DNA of 64,000 nucleotides from M3007 sp031373665. GTDB lineage: Bacteria; Bacteroidota; Bacteroidia; Chitinophagales; Saprospiraceae. The position numbers and the translations under genes were made by a program. Positions 45,231-53,786 of this stretch are shown one piece after another. The notes below the pieces were generated by a model, which saw only the letters and a list, made by a program, of their open reading frames with translations, was not told the origin of the DNA and did no database searches. The stretch lies in the NCBI GenBank assembly GCA_031373665.1, contig JANMMZ010000113.1:1-64000 (forward strand), given 5' to 3'. The first letter of the stretch is position 1, and each line of letters opens with the position of its first letter.

Positions 45231-45641
45231 ATGATAGTAGCGAAAAACTTAGGTATTTGGATGGATCATTCAAGTGCTCATTTGATAGAATTGTCCAACG
45301 AACCCATGGAAAGCACGGTGTTGGAGTCTGATTTTACCCACGCAGATAAGGTGCACAGCCTCCACAAAAGCGAAAAGGGGATGCACAACAAGGAGCAACA
45401 CAAGCAAGCCGCATTTTACAAAAAATTGGGGGAGATAATTCTTCACCATGAGTCTGTGTTGCTCTTTGGCCCTACGGATGCCAAAACTGAGTTGCTCAAT
45501 ATCTTGCTGGAGGATCATCGTTTTGCAGATATAAAAATAGCCACCAAACAAACCGAAAAAATGACCGAAAACCAAGAGCACGCCTTTGTGAGGGCTTATT
45601 TTTATGGTAAAATGCACAAAAACAATCTGCTTGAAACATGA
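45231..45641 (+). CDS. Conserved small soluble protein, eRF1/Vms1-like flavour
   Basis: A 136-residue protein. LGIWMDHSSAHLIEL, then MHNKEQHKQAAFYKKLGEII and LLFGPTDAKTELLNIL: this pattern resembles eRF1 domain 2-like or host-attachment-type (archaeal-release-factor fold) proteins found in stress clusters of Bacteroidota; similarity is by memory and tentative. The stop overlaps the next start (ATGA). Confidence 0.6.
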   Translation: MIVAKNLGIWMDHSSAHLIELSNEPMESTVLESDFTHADKVHSLHKSEKGMHNKEQHKQAAFYKKLGEIILHHESVLLFGPTDAKTELLNILLEDHRFADIKIATKQTEKMTENQEHAFVRAYFYGKMHKNNLLET

Positions 45642-46114
45642 GACAACTTTATAGGCATACCGAAACGATTTTTGAAAAATTAACCGCCCTCGCAACCATT
45701 GTGCTTGGCAACTCCATCACGTTTATAGCCGCGTTGTGTTTGGTTATTTATTTTTTGACAAACAAAGCCTTTTTTGAGCAAGATATGCAGTATTGCATCC
45801 GCGATATTATTCATGGTATTGCTTTTTTGACTTTGTTTGTTATTCAAAAGGAATTTAACCGTTTCGCTGCCTCATTGCACCTAAAAATCAATGAATTGGT
45901 TATATCCAATGAATCTGCTCGCAATTCGGTCATCAATGTGGAAGCAAAAACAGAACATGAAATCATCGAACTTGCCAAGGAATATACCGAAATAGCGGTG
46001 CATGCCACTGAAAATGAAATGCCGCCACTTATCGAAAAGGCAAAAGAATCCGATTTACCCCCATCGCTGCCCAAAAAGGAGATGGAAGAACCACAGTTTT
46101 TGTCAGCGCCGTAA
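45638..46114 (+). CDS. Low-affinity iron permease family membrane protein
   Basis: A 158-residue protein with two N-terminal membrane helices (about 17-38 and 50-66) then a charged helical and acidic/proline-rich tail. The helical part, with FIAALCLVIYFLTNKAFF and IIHGIAFLTLFVIQKEFNR, resembles the bacterial low affinity iron permease family (PF04120). Real iron transport is unproven for such short members. The start overlaps the preceding stop by 4 bp. Confidence 0.75.
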   Translation: MRQLYRHTETIFEKLTALATIVLGNSITFIAALCLVIYFLTNKAFFEQDMQYCIRDIIHGIAFLTLFVIQKEFNRFAASLHLKINELVISNESARNSVINVEAKTEHEIIELAKEYTEIAVHATENEMPPLIEKAKESDLPPSLPKKEMEEPQFLSAP

Positions 46115-46146
46115 TTTATATTTACTCAAAAGTAATTCCTGCAATT

Positions 46147-46662
46147 ATGCAAGCAAATATCATTCAACTTCTGCATTTGCAAGATCCAGAAGCCATCGCT
46201 CAACTGTATGATGCTTACGGTGCTGCCTTATTCGGCGTGGTGCTACGCATCGTACATAACAAGGAAATCGCTCAACATGTCCTCCAAGATACCTTCGTGA
46301 AGGCGTGGCGCAACGGAGCAAATTACGACAATACCAAAGGTACATTGTTCACCTGGCTACTTAATATAGCCCGCAATACGGCCATTGATGCCACCCGTAC
46401 CCGTCATTACCGCAACCAAGCAAATACCATTGGGATTGAGGTATTGGTACAAACGCCAAGTGATGAGGTGATTAATCCTGATACGCTCGGATTGAAAGAA
46501 TTGGTGCAAAAAATGGATGAAAAACACGCGGTGCTCATTGAAATGGTCTATTTTAAAGGCTATACTCAAAAACAAGTGGCTGAAGAAACAGGCATTCCTT
46601 TGGGTACTGTCAAAACACGATTGAGAGGGGCGATTATGCATTTGCGGGTGTCCTTGGCGTAA
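46147..46662 (+). CDS. ECF-type RNA polymerase sigma factor
   Basis: A 171-residue sigma-70 family protein with only regions 2 and 4. Region 2: YDAYGAALFGVVLRI to WLLNIARNTAID; region 4: GYTQKQVAEETGIPLGTVKT. No anti-sigma gene (FecR or zinc-type) is next to it. The stop at 46662 is 2 bp before the GTGTGAAT of regulon site 5. It is therefore a second candidate, besides the AraC-type protein, for recognising the unusual TGTAAC in place of the -33 box. Confidence 0.9.
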   Translation: MQANIIQLLHLQDPEAIAQLYDAYGAALFGVVLRIVHNKEIAQHVLQDTFVKAWRNGANYDNTKGTLFTWLLNIARNTAIDATRTRHYRNQANTIGIEVLVQTPSDEVINPDTLGLKELVQKMDEKHAVLIEMVYFKGYTQKQVAEETGIPLGTVKTRLRGAIMHLRVSLA

Positions 46663-46663
46663 T

Positions 46664-46729
46664 GTGTGAATATTACAACATATTCGATAAATTGTGTAAC
46701 ACTCCATGCGCTTAGCACCCCGACCTTTG
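46664..46729 (+). promoter_or_regulatory. Shared stress-regulon promoter, site 5
   Basis: GTGTGAAT (46664), ATTGTGTAAC (46691), GACCTTTG (46722-46729). Half-sites GAATATTACAA (46668) and AAATTGTGTAA (46689). It is 37 bp before the porin gene ATG. Confidence 0.88.
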
Positions 46730-46766
46730 CCCCATGAAAATTATTTCACATTTTAAAATAAATACA

Positions 46767-47384
46767 ATGAAAAATACTCTTATTATTACGTTAGCCCTTA
46801 TTTGTTACACCATTAGCGTTAATGCCCAAAGTGGAATCGCTTTTGGTGCAAAAGCAGGTGTTAATGTCTCCAACGTTTATGACTCTCAAACCGAAGATTT
46901 CAATGCTGAAGCCAAGGTAGGTTTTGCAGGTGGAGCGTTTTTGTCTATTCCATTGGGTAAATTTCTTGGCGTACAGCCCGAATTACTCTTCTCTCAAAAA
47001 GGGTTCAGAGCCAAGGGCAGAATTATTGCTACGGATTATGAACTGACCCGTACGAGCAATTATATAGATGTGCCATTGTTACTTACGCTTCGCCCTATTC
47101 CAGTATTGACCATCGTGGCAGGGCCTCAATATTCCTATTTGATTAGTCAAAAAAATGTATTCAAAAGTGCAGGAGCGACCGTAGCACAAACCGATGAATT
47201 CGAAAACGACGATCTCCGCAAAAATACCCTTTGCTTTACAGGTGGTCTGGATATTACTATCCAACACGTTGTGCTGGGTCTGCGTGGCGGCTGGGATTTA
47301 CGAAATAACAGCGTAAATGAATCTTCTACCACCCCTAGGTACAAAAATACTTGGTTACAAGCGACGCTTGGTTTCCGATTCTAG
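46767..47384 (+). CDS. Outer membrane beta-barrel (porin family) protein
   Basis: A 205-residue protein with a signal peptide (about 1-20, ending NAQ) and eight-stranded OMP beta-barrel features (PF13568-like): FGAKAGVNVSNV near the start, alternating aromatic strands, and a terminal LQATLGFRF. The ATG at 46767 is chosen over 46734, which lies too close to the -7 box. Confidence 0.85.
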   Translation: MKNTLIITLALICYTISVNAQSGIAFGAKAGVNVSNVYDSQTEDFNAEAKVGFAGGAFLSIPLGKFLGVQPELLFSQKGFRAKGRIIATDYELTRTSNYIDVPLLLTLRPIPVLTIVAGPQYSYLISQKNVFKSAGATVAQTDEFENDDLRKNTLCFTGGLDITIQHVVLGLRGGWDLRNNSVNESSTTPRYKNTWLQATLGFRF

Positions 47385-47508
47385 TTGCAAGATTTGACTT
47401 TTTTTCAAAGTTGTCAAATCGCGCGGCGACCCTTAATGGGCAGTCATTTAGAAACTGTAAAACCATTGAACCAATGGAACATTCATTTCACATTATAAAA
47501 CAATTAAA

Positions 47509-47832
47509 ATGAAAAATTTACCAATTTATCTTCTTTTTACCTTACTGACCCTTGCTTCCCTATCAACACCAACTGCGGCAGCAAATGAAGTAACACCAAA
47601 TGCAATAACGGCATCAATAACTACCGAAACGGCTTCAGATCAAGGCCAAACTAGTCTAACTGACGAAGTAAATCCGAAAGAAAAGACAAATTTGAGCAAC
47701 AAAGAAAAAAGAAAAATGCGCAAAGAGAACCGCCGTGCCAAAAGAGGCGGAGGCGGAGCAATCAGCGACGGAGTCTTTATTTCTGGTGGAGCCTTGTTGC
47801 TTCTCATCATACTACTCGTTGTTTTACTATAA
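47509..47832 (+). CDS. Exported small protein with basic stretch and C-terminal helix
   Basis: A 107-residue protein: signal peptide (1-25), a Thr/Asn-rich middle, a strongly basic segment (KEKRKMRKENRRAKRGGGG) and a C-terminal membrane helix (GALLLLIILLVVLL). This layout recurs in Bacteroidota small exported proteins; the function is unknown. The stop is 6 bp from the universal stress gene. Confidence 0.6.
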   Translation: MKNLPIYLLFTLLTLASLSTPTAAANEVTPNAITASITTETASDQGQTSLTDEVNPKEKTNLSNKEKRKMRKENRRAKRGGGGAISDGVFISGGALLLLIILLVVLL

Positions 47833-47838
47833 AAAGAC

Positions 47839-48699
47839 ATGAAAAAGGTAAAAAACATCCTTGTTGCCACTGATTTTTCAGTTACTGCCCGCAACGCCTT
47901 TCACTATGCCAAGCGATTGGCCAAAGTTTTAGATGCTACGATAACGGTAGTTCATATCAAAGATAGTTTTTCGCCTGATACGACAAAAATTCAGGATTTA
48001 CCCATCAAGGAACATATTCCAAATAATTACGATGAGGAAATGGAACTTTTTGTCAGCGAAGAAGATGAAAACGACGGCTGGAAAATGACCAAGCATAAAG
48101 TAAAGACCCTCATTGTGGAAGGTGATCCAAGCGAAAGATTGGTCGAGTTGTCGGAAAGCAACTATGCAGACATGATTGTACTTGGAACGACGGGGTTTGC
48201 GGATATTTTGGCCTCAATCATAGGAACTACTTCTCTTGGAGTGGCCAACAAAGCGCATTGCCCCGTCTTACTCGTGCCGCGAGATGCCAAGTGGAAACCC
48301 ATTGAAAAAATCATGTATGCCAGTGATTATTACTCCATTACGCCTCGAATGGTCACTGAAATAACCGATTTTGCCCTTGAAATAAAGGCTAAGATGCATT
48401 TTGTCCATGTAGAAACCAACGAACCAATCGACCCAAAACAAGAGAGCAAAGATATTATTGATGCTCTTATGACTACGGTAAATCCTCAACTGAACTACGA
48501 AATACACGCGGTCTATGGCCTTAGGCCAGAGGATGCCCTCCAAAAGTATTCTGATAAACACAACATTAATTTGATGGCGTTTGCCAGTAAACACCGCACT
48601 TTTTGGGAACGTTTGATGCACCACAGCGTTGCTGAGAAAATGGCTTTAAATACCAATACGCCCATGATGCTCATTCATACAGATGATGGAACCGCCTAA
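47839..48699 (+). CDS. Universal stress protein, two UspA domains
   Basis: A 286-residue tandem UspA protein. Domain 1 (about 1-147) keeps the nucleotide loop G-T-T-G-x(9)-G-T-T in GTTGFADILASIIGTTS; domain 2 (about 150-286) has lost this motif, so only one ATP site is expected. Cytoplasmic, associated with survival in growth arrest. Probably part of the transcript from site 5. Confidence 0.9.
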   Translation: MKKVKNILVATDFSVTARNAFHYAKRLAKVLDATITVVHIKDSFSPDTTKIQDLPIKEHIPNNYDEEMELFVSEEDENDGWKMTKHKVKTLIVEGDPSERLVELSESNYADMIVLGTTGFADILASIIGTTSLGVANKAHCPVLLVPRDAKWKPIEKIMYASDYYSITPRMVTEITDFALEIKAKMHFVHVETNEPIDPKQESKDIIDALMTTVNPQLNYEIHAVYGLRPEDALQKYSDKHNINLMAFASKHRTFWERLMHHSVAEKMALNTNTPMMLIHTDDGTA

Positions 48700-48714
48700 A
48701 CTTATTATGAAAAA

Positions 48715-48780
48715 GTGTGAATATTATAACTATTTTCAATAATTGTATAACGCTTCCACTACTTAATACACGCACCTTTG
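48715..48780 (+). promoter_or_regulatory. Shared stress-regulon promoter, site 6
   Basis: GTGTGAAT (48715), ATTGTATAAC (48742), CACCTTTG (48773-48780). Half-sites GAATATTATAA (48719) and TAATTGTATAA (48740). It precedes the lmo0937-like gene by 37 bp. Confidence 0.88.
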
Positions 48781-48817
48781 TGGTATTAAATTTCACAATC
48801 TAAAATCAATTATAGAA

Positions 48818-48973
48818 ATGGGAAACCTACTTTACATCGTCGCTGTCATCTTAGTACTTTTTTGGGCTGTTGGCTTTTTTGCTTACAGTGCAGGTTCTAT
48901 CATCCATATATTGCTGGTAATTGCAGTAATCGCGGTTCTATTAAAAGTTATTCGGGGCGAAAAAGTCCTTTAA
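48818..48973 (+). CDS. lmo0937 family small membrane protein
   Basis: A 51-residue, two-helix protein: MGNLLYIVAVILVLFWAVGF, AYSAGSIIHILLVIAVIAVL, then a short basic tail. This is the lmo0937 pattern, a stress-linked membrane peptide family. It sits 37 bp behind the -7 box of site 6. It is too short for most gene callers, but the promoter and family pattern support it strongly. Confidence 0.85.
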   Translation: MGNLLYIVAVILVLFWAVGFFAYSAGSIIHILLVIAVIAVLLKVIRGEKVL

Positions 48974-49022
48974 TTTCTAATTCAAGAAAACATACAATCA
49001 CACATTCAAATTAAAAAAAACA

Positions 49023-49487
49023 ATGAATAAATCAATTTTATTCTACCTAATGGTAGCGACTACGCTTTTTACTAGCACGCTTTTCACAGCCTGCCAAACC
49101 TCTGCCGACAAAGCCGATAAAGCACAAGATAAGGTGCAAGCAGCCAAGCAGGAACTTGTGGACGCTGAAAAAAAATCTGCCGAAGCCGCCCAAAAAGCCG
49201 CTTATGCTGAAGAGTGGAGAATCCTTAAAGCCGAATCTGAACTTACGATCAAAGACACCGAAAAGCAAATTGCAGATTTGAAAGCAAAAATGAAGAAGTC
49301 TGGTAAGACTGTTGATGCTATGTACACCAAAAGCATTGATGACTTGGAAGCAAAAAACACCGCCCTGCGCACCCGTATGAATAACTACGACAATAGCAAT
49401 TGGGATTCCTTCAAACGTGAATTTAACCATGATATGCAAGAACTCGGTGCAGCATTGAAGGATTTGACGGTCAATAATAAGAAATAA
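49023..49487 (+). CDS. Coiled-coil lipoprotein
   Basis: A 154-residue protein with a lipoprotein signal (LFTAC, Cys about 24) and an Ala/Lys/Glu-rich coiled coil through most of the mature part. No catalytic motif. Resembles small stress-linked outer membrane lipoproteins in layout. 49 bp behind the lmo0937-like gene in the same probable transcript. Confidence 0.7.
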   Translation: MNKSILFYLMVATTLFTSTLFTACQTSADKADKAQDKVQAAKQELVDAEKKSAEAAQKAAYAEEWRILKAESELTIKDTEKQIADLKAKMKKSGKTVDAMYTKSIDDLEAKNTALRTRMNNYDNSNWDSFKREFNHDMQELGAALKDLTVNNKK

Positions 49488-49880
49488 TTGTAAAAACTCA
49501 GTCTAGGGTTTTGAGGCAAAGAAGTAGGTAAGTTTTTATCCAATTAGCCGATTTTTTGGAAGCGATGCAGTGCAGCGACTTCAAAAAGCGGCGAAGTTGG
49601 GTAAAAACTTTACCTTTTTAGATCAACATGAGAGCGGCTAAATTTTTACGAATGATCAATAGAGTTGTTGCAGTAGGGTGCTGTTTGCACGAACCAACCA
49701 AATTTCATTTTATACTGCGTTAAAATTTTCGCCAAATCGCCCGCATTTGGCTGCAAATTTTGCCTTATCTAAAATAAAATTTGTCGTCGGTTCGCACAAA
49801 CGCCCCCACTGCAACAACTCTAATTGGCAATGGATAATTAACTGGTTAATTATCCATTGCCAATTATCAATTAAAATACA
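49488..49880. repeat. Cluster of three inverted-repeat elements
   Basis: The gap holds an imperfect stem (about 49525-49564 with 49573-49613); a 161-bp element with perfect 14-bp terminal repeats AGAGTTGTTGCAGT (49661-49674) and ACTGCAACAACTCT (49808-49821), with further inner pairing; and a near-perfect palindrome with 21-bp arms (49822-49842, 49845-49865) around a 2-nt spacer. No gene is supported. Confidence 0.8.
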
Positions 49881-50909
49881 ATGCTACAAGTACAAAAACA
49901 CGGTGTCCTTCTCAAAAGCACTTCTTTAGGTTTTGAAAACGAAGATGTTTTAAATCCAGCGGCCATTCGCATAGGCGATAAGGTGCATCTTTTTTACCGC
50001 GCTGTCAGCAAGGGTAATTATTCCAGTATTGGTTATTGCCGACTCAATGGGCCGCTTACCATAGAAGAACGCCACGATGTGCCCTTGCTTTTTCCTCAAT
50101 TTGACTACGAATCTCATGGTATAGAAGATGCACGGATTACGCAAATTGAAGGTATTTATTACTTAACTTATACCGCTTTTGACGGTATAAATGCGCTTGG
50201 TGCGTTGGCTACTTCCATAGATTTAGTGCATTTTGAAAAAAAAGGTATCATCACTCCGCAGGTAACTTTTGATGATTTCAGGCACTTGGCGGCTTGCAAA
50301 TGCGCTTTGAATGAAAAATATGCCCGTTACAACGATCGCAATCGCCTCATGGCACAAGCGGACAAAAAGGTGCTGCTTTGGGACAAAAACCTCATATTTT
50401 TTCCCAGAAGAATAAACGGAAAATTTTACTTTTTGCACCGCATCAAGCCTGATATTCAAATTTCAAGTTGCCATGAATTGAGCGATTTGACTAAGGAATA
50501 TTGGGAACAATTTTTCCTCCACTTCTGCGACAATATCGTAATGACTTCGAAGCATGAGCACGAAGTATGCTACATAGGTGGTGGCAGTACGCCCATAGAA
50601 ACGCCCGAAGGTTGGCTACTGATATATCACGGAGTGTATGATACACCGCATGGTTATGTGTATTCTGCCTGCGCTGCATTGTTGGATTTAGAAAATCCGC
50701 ATATTGAACTTGCTCGATTGCCCTATCCTTTATTCAAACCTAGTGAAAACTGGGAACTAATGGGGGAAGTCAATAATGTCTGTTTTCCGACAGGTAGTGT
50801 CTTGTTTGGCGATATGCTTTACATTTATTACGGAGCGGCAGATGAACGGATTGCTTGTGCCTCGGTGAGTTTAAAGGGGCTTTTGGAGGAATTGAAAGGC
50901 CATGTGTGA
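49881..50909 (+). CDS. Glycoside hydrolase family 130 protein
   Basis: A 342-residue five-bladed propeller enzyme of GH130, which includes mannoside phosphorylases and beta-1,2-mannosidases. Typical motifs are NPAAIRIGDKVHLFYRA, GIEDARITQIEG and GGGSTPIETPEGWLLIYHGV. Phosphorolysis versus hydrolysis cannot be decided from what I can see. It has no signal peptide, so it is cytoplasmic. It neighbours a GT4 protein, hinting at an intracellular mannose glycan or storage compound. Confidence 0.88.
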   Translation: MLQVQKHGVLLKSTSLGFENEDVLNPAAIRIGDKVHLFYRAVSKGNYSSIGYCRLNGPLTIEERHDVPLLFPQFDYESHGIEDARITQIEGIYYLTYTAFDGINALGALATSIDLVHFEKKGIITPQVTFDDFRHLAACKCALNEKYARYNDRNRLMAQADKKVLLWDKNLIFFPRRINGKFYFLHRIKPDIQISSCHELSDLTKEYWEQFFLHFCDNIVMTSKHEHEVCYIGGGSTPIETPEGWLLIYHGVYDTPHGYVYSACAALLDLENPHIELARLPYPLFKPSENWELMGEVNNVCFPTGSVLFGDMLYIYYGAADERIACASVSLKGLLEELKGHV

Positions 50910-50924
50910 ATATTTTCTGCAACA

Positions 50925-51122
50925 TCATACAGCCTCAAACAAAATGTCCATTGTGAGTGCGTTTTGCACCAAGGCGGCGGAATGTTCATTGGTATCGATC
51001 CCAAAAGTGGTGATAAAAGTTAGATAAACAGACTTATTAGTTTGTGTGAGTTCTCTAAACAGACCGCAATAAGTATTTCTTTCATTTCGAGCAATTTTAC
51101 CACAAAGGTACTTTTTTTTGAC
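50925..51122 (-). pseudogene. Remnant of an AAA ATPase C-terminus
   Basis: A 65-codon open frame without a plausible start encodes a stretch with VYLTFITTFGIDTNEHS and NALTMDILFEAV. This resembles the extreme C-terminus of the ATP-binding (AAA/DUF234-like) proteins common in Bacteroidota. The N-terminal several hundred residues are missing; the frame ends at a TAA inside a hairpin (51120-51160). It is probably the tail of an inserted and largely deleted gene. Confidence 0.6.
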
Positions 51123-51160
51123 TTATGGACAAACTGATGATAGCAAATTGTCCATAAGTC
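51120..51160. repeat. Hairpin at the edge of the ATPase remnant
   Basis: GACTTATGGACAA (51120-51132) and TTGTCCATAAGTC (51148-51160) are perfect 13-bp arms, extended by AAAGTACTTTTTTT-like flanks on both sides. It marks the point where the remnant frame stops. Confidence 0.7.
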
Positions 51161-51231
51161 ATAAAAAAAGTACTTTATAGATAGTTTTCTATCAAAATTA
51201 TTTTAATTATACGTAATCTACGTTCATCAAT

Positions 51232-51297
51232 GTGTGAATAATATAAACCATCCCAAAAATTATATAACGCCCACACCCCTTCTTCCCTGCACCTTTG
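51232..51297 (+). promoter_or_regulatory. Shared stress-regulon promoter, site 7
   Basis: GTGTGAAT (51232), ATTATATAAC (51259), CACCTTTG (51290-51297). Half-sites GAATAATATAA (51236) and AAATTATATAA (51257). It is 40 bp before the GT4 gene ATG. Confidence 0.88.
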
Positions 51298-51337
51298 TCC
51301 TAATATCTTTTCAGTCTCATATCCAATCACACACAGC

Positions 51338-53716
51338 ATGAAATATGAAATCGCTATCCCGTACACAGACAATGTGACACAACCACTTTATCCCACCTTT
51401 GAGGCCAGTGTAGGGCGCGAAAAGGTGGTACTTAAATTGGAAGATAGGTTACCAGAAATTCTCTTTGTCACTTCTTATCCACCCCGAGAATGTGGGATTG
51501 CGACTTATTCTCAAGATTTGATAAAAGCGTTGGACAACAAATTTGGCAATTCTTTTTCATTAAAAGTATGTGCCTTAGAAGCGAGCCACACCAGCCATGC
51601 CTATCCAAAGGAAGTAAAGTATATTCTAAACACTTCAAGATTTTCCGAATACACCCAGTTATCTCATGCCATCAATGCGGATGCGAAAATCAAATTCGTA
51701 TTGGTGCAGCATGAGTTTGGGTTGTTTCAAGAGGGTAAGGAAGACGCTTTTTTGCAGTTTCTATACACGCTTACCAAGCCAATCGTGACGGTTTTTCATA
51801 CGGTATTGCCAGCGCCAAATGCAGATATGAGGCTTAAAGTGCGGCAAATATCTGCGGCTTGTGCTTCAGTCATCGTAATGACGCAAAACGCTGCCAAAAT
51901 CCTCCATGAAGACTATGGCGTAGCGCAAAATAAAACAGAGGTGATTGCCCACGGAACACACCTCGTGCCGCATTTGGACAAAGACGTATTGAAAGAAAAA
52001 TACGGTTTGTCGGGGCGTAAAGTACTTTCCACTTTTGGGCTATTGGGTCCGGGAAAAGGCATAGAAACCACTTTAGAAGCCTTACCAGCCATTGTAAAAA
52101 ACAATCCGGATGTTGCCTTTTTAATCATTGGAAAGACGCACAGCGGCGTTATTAAAGAGCATGGAGAGCAATACCGCGATAGTTTGAAAGCCATGGTACA
52201 GGAATTAAAACTCCAAAACCATGTAAAATTCATCAACCATTATTTGCCGCTCCAAAATTTGCTGGAATACTTGCAACTTTCGGATATTTATTTGTTCACA
52301 TCCAAAGACCCCAATCAGGCGGTGAGTGGCACGTTTTCGTATGCTATGAGCTGCGGTTGTCCTATTATTTCCACGCCAATTCCTCATGCAAATGAGGTTT
52401 TGTGTTCCAATACGGGAATTATCATAGATTTTGGAAACGCTCACCAATTGTCCGAGGGCGTTAATCGTCTTTTGGCAGACTCGTCGTTGCGAGCGTCATT
52501 GAGTGCAAATACGTTGCAGTGCATGGCTCCGACCGTTTGGGAGAATTCCGCGATTGCCCACGCTCAATTGTTGCAAAAATTAGCGAAACAAACCAACTTA
52601 GAAGTTATTACGTCCAACAATCCCGAAAAAATTTCGAATCCCAAGCCATTGCCCATACCCGAAATTTTTCCCTTGAAATACTTGATGCCAACCATTAGCA
52701 TGGAACATATCAAGAAAATGACCACCGATTTTGGGATGATTCAATTCTCAAAAATCAACCAACCTGATATTGAAACAGGCTATACACTTGACGACAATGC
52801 CCGTGCTTTGGTGGCTACTTGTATGCACTACGAATTGACGAATGACCTAGCAGATTTGGCATTGATCCGTATTTACGTTGATTTTATTCAATTTTGCTTA
52901 CAATCTGGAGGGGATTTTCTCAACTATGTAGATCAAAACAAACAATTTACAACTCAAAATGAAGAAACCAACCTAGCAGATTCCAATGGTCGCGCGTTGT
53001 GGGCACTGGGTTTCGTGATTTCAAAACAAGATATATTTCCCGAAAACTTCATTGCTGCGGCACACGAGGTGATGCAAATAGCGGCTCCACGTGCCGAAAT
53101 GATGCACTCTACTCGGGCGATGGCATTTGCGATCAAAGGTCTGTATTATTACAATCTTCAAATAAAGTCGGCGGCTACCACCTTGCTTATCAGGACGTTG
53201 GCCGATAGATTGGTGCAAATGTACCGCCACGAGTCCGACTCAGATTGGCAGTGGTACGAAAGTTATTTGACTTATGGCAATAGTATTTTGCCAGAAGCGA
53301 TGCTGTGTGCTTACTTGGAAACAGGAGATCAGACCTACAAAGAGACCGCAAAAGTATCTTTTGACTTCCTTTTGTCGCTTATTTTTAAGAACGATAGGAT
53401 AAAGGTAATTTCCAACAAAGGTTGGTTGCACAGAGGCCACGAATCGGTTCCTATTATAATTGGCGGCGAACAACCCATTGATGTGGCTTATACAATCTTG
53501 GCGATGAGCAAATTTTATAAAGTGTTTCGGCAACAAGAATATGCTCAAAAAATGGAAATTGCTTTCAACTGGTTTTTGGGCAATAATCACCTCAATCAAA
53601 TTATCTACAATCCCTGTACAGGTGGCTGTTACGATGGTTTGGAAGAGACGCAAGTCAATCTTAATCAGGGAGCAGAGTCTGCGGTTAGTTATTTGATGGC
53701 GCGGTTGACGATGTAA
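51338..53716 (+). CDS. Glycosyltransferase family 4 fused to a helical toroid domain
   Basis: A 792-residue cytoplasmic protein. The N-terminal half (about 28-420) is a GT-B glycosyltransferase: YPPRECGIATYSQDLI, FGLLGPGKGIETT, and SGTFSYAMSCGCPIISTP with the downstream E. The C-terminal half (about 435-792) looks like an alpha/alpha toroid of the kind found in glycosidases or epimerases (YTLDDNARALVA, SNGRALWALGF). Together with the GH130 gene upstream it suggests synthesis and turnover of an intracellular glycan under stress control. Confidence 0.82.
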   Translation: MKYEIAIPYTDNVTQPLYPTFEASVGREKVVLKLEDRLPEILFVTSYPPRECGIATYSQDLIKALDNKFGNSFSLKVCALEASHTSHAYPKEVKYILNTSRFSEYTQLSHAINADAKIKFVLVQHEFGLFQEGKEDAFLQFLYTLTKPIVTVFHTVLPAPNADMRLKVRQISAACASVIVMTQNAAKILHEDYGVAQNKTEVIAHGTHLVPHLDKDVLKEKYGLSGRKVLSTFGLLGPGKGIETTLEALPAIVKNNPDVAFLIIGKTHSGVIKEHGEQYRDSLKAMVQELKLQNHVKFINHYLPLQNLLEYLQLSDIYLFTSKDPNQAVSGTFSYAMSCGCPIISTPIPHANEVLCSNTGIIIDFGNAHQLSEGVNRLLADSSLRASLSANTLQCMAPTVWENSAIAHAQLLQKLAKQTNLEVITSNNPEKISNPKPLPIPEIFPLKYLMPTISMEHIKKMTTDFGMIQFSKINQPDIETGYTLDDNARALVATCMHYELTNDLADLALIRIYVDFIQFCLQSGGDFLNYVDQNKQFTTQNEETNLADSNGRALWALGFVISKQDIFPENFIAAAHEVMQIAAPRAEMMHSTRAMAFAIKGLYYYNLQIKSAATTLLIRTLADRLVQMYRHESDSDWQWYESYLTYGNSILPEAMLCAYLETGDQTYKETAKVSFDFLLSLIFKNDRIKVISNKGWLHRGHESVPIIIGGEQPIDVAYTILAMSKFYKVFRQQEYAQKMEIAFNWFLGNNHLNQIIYNPCTGGCYDGLEETQVNLNQGAESAVSYLMARLTM

Positions 53717-53786
53717 TAAATGCACGTAATAAAAGAACTATATATATGCCGCATATTTCAATTATATCATCCAGAATCATTCAATT

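Noticed and set aside
50904..50940. Tenth copy of the shared promoter element
   Set aside because: Only the GTGTGAAT box is present; the second half-site and -7 box are missing, so it is not counted as a site.
51103..51132. Minus-strand promoter TTTG, 19 nt, TACCTTTG pointing toward 50910
   Set aside because: The match to the primary promoter consensus is good, but it overlaps the ATPase remnant frame and the hairpin, and nothing intact lies downstream; treated as chance or relic.
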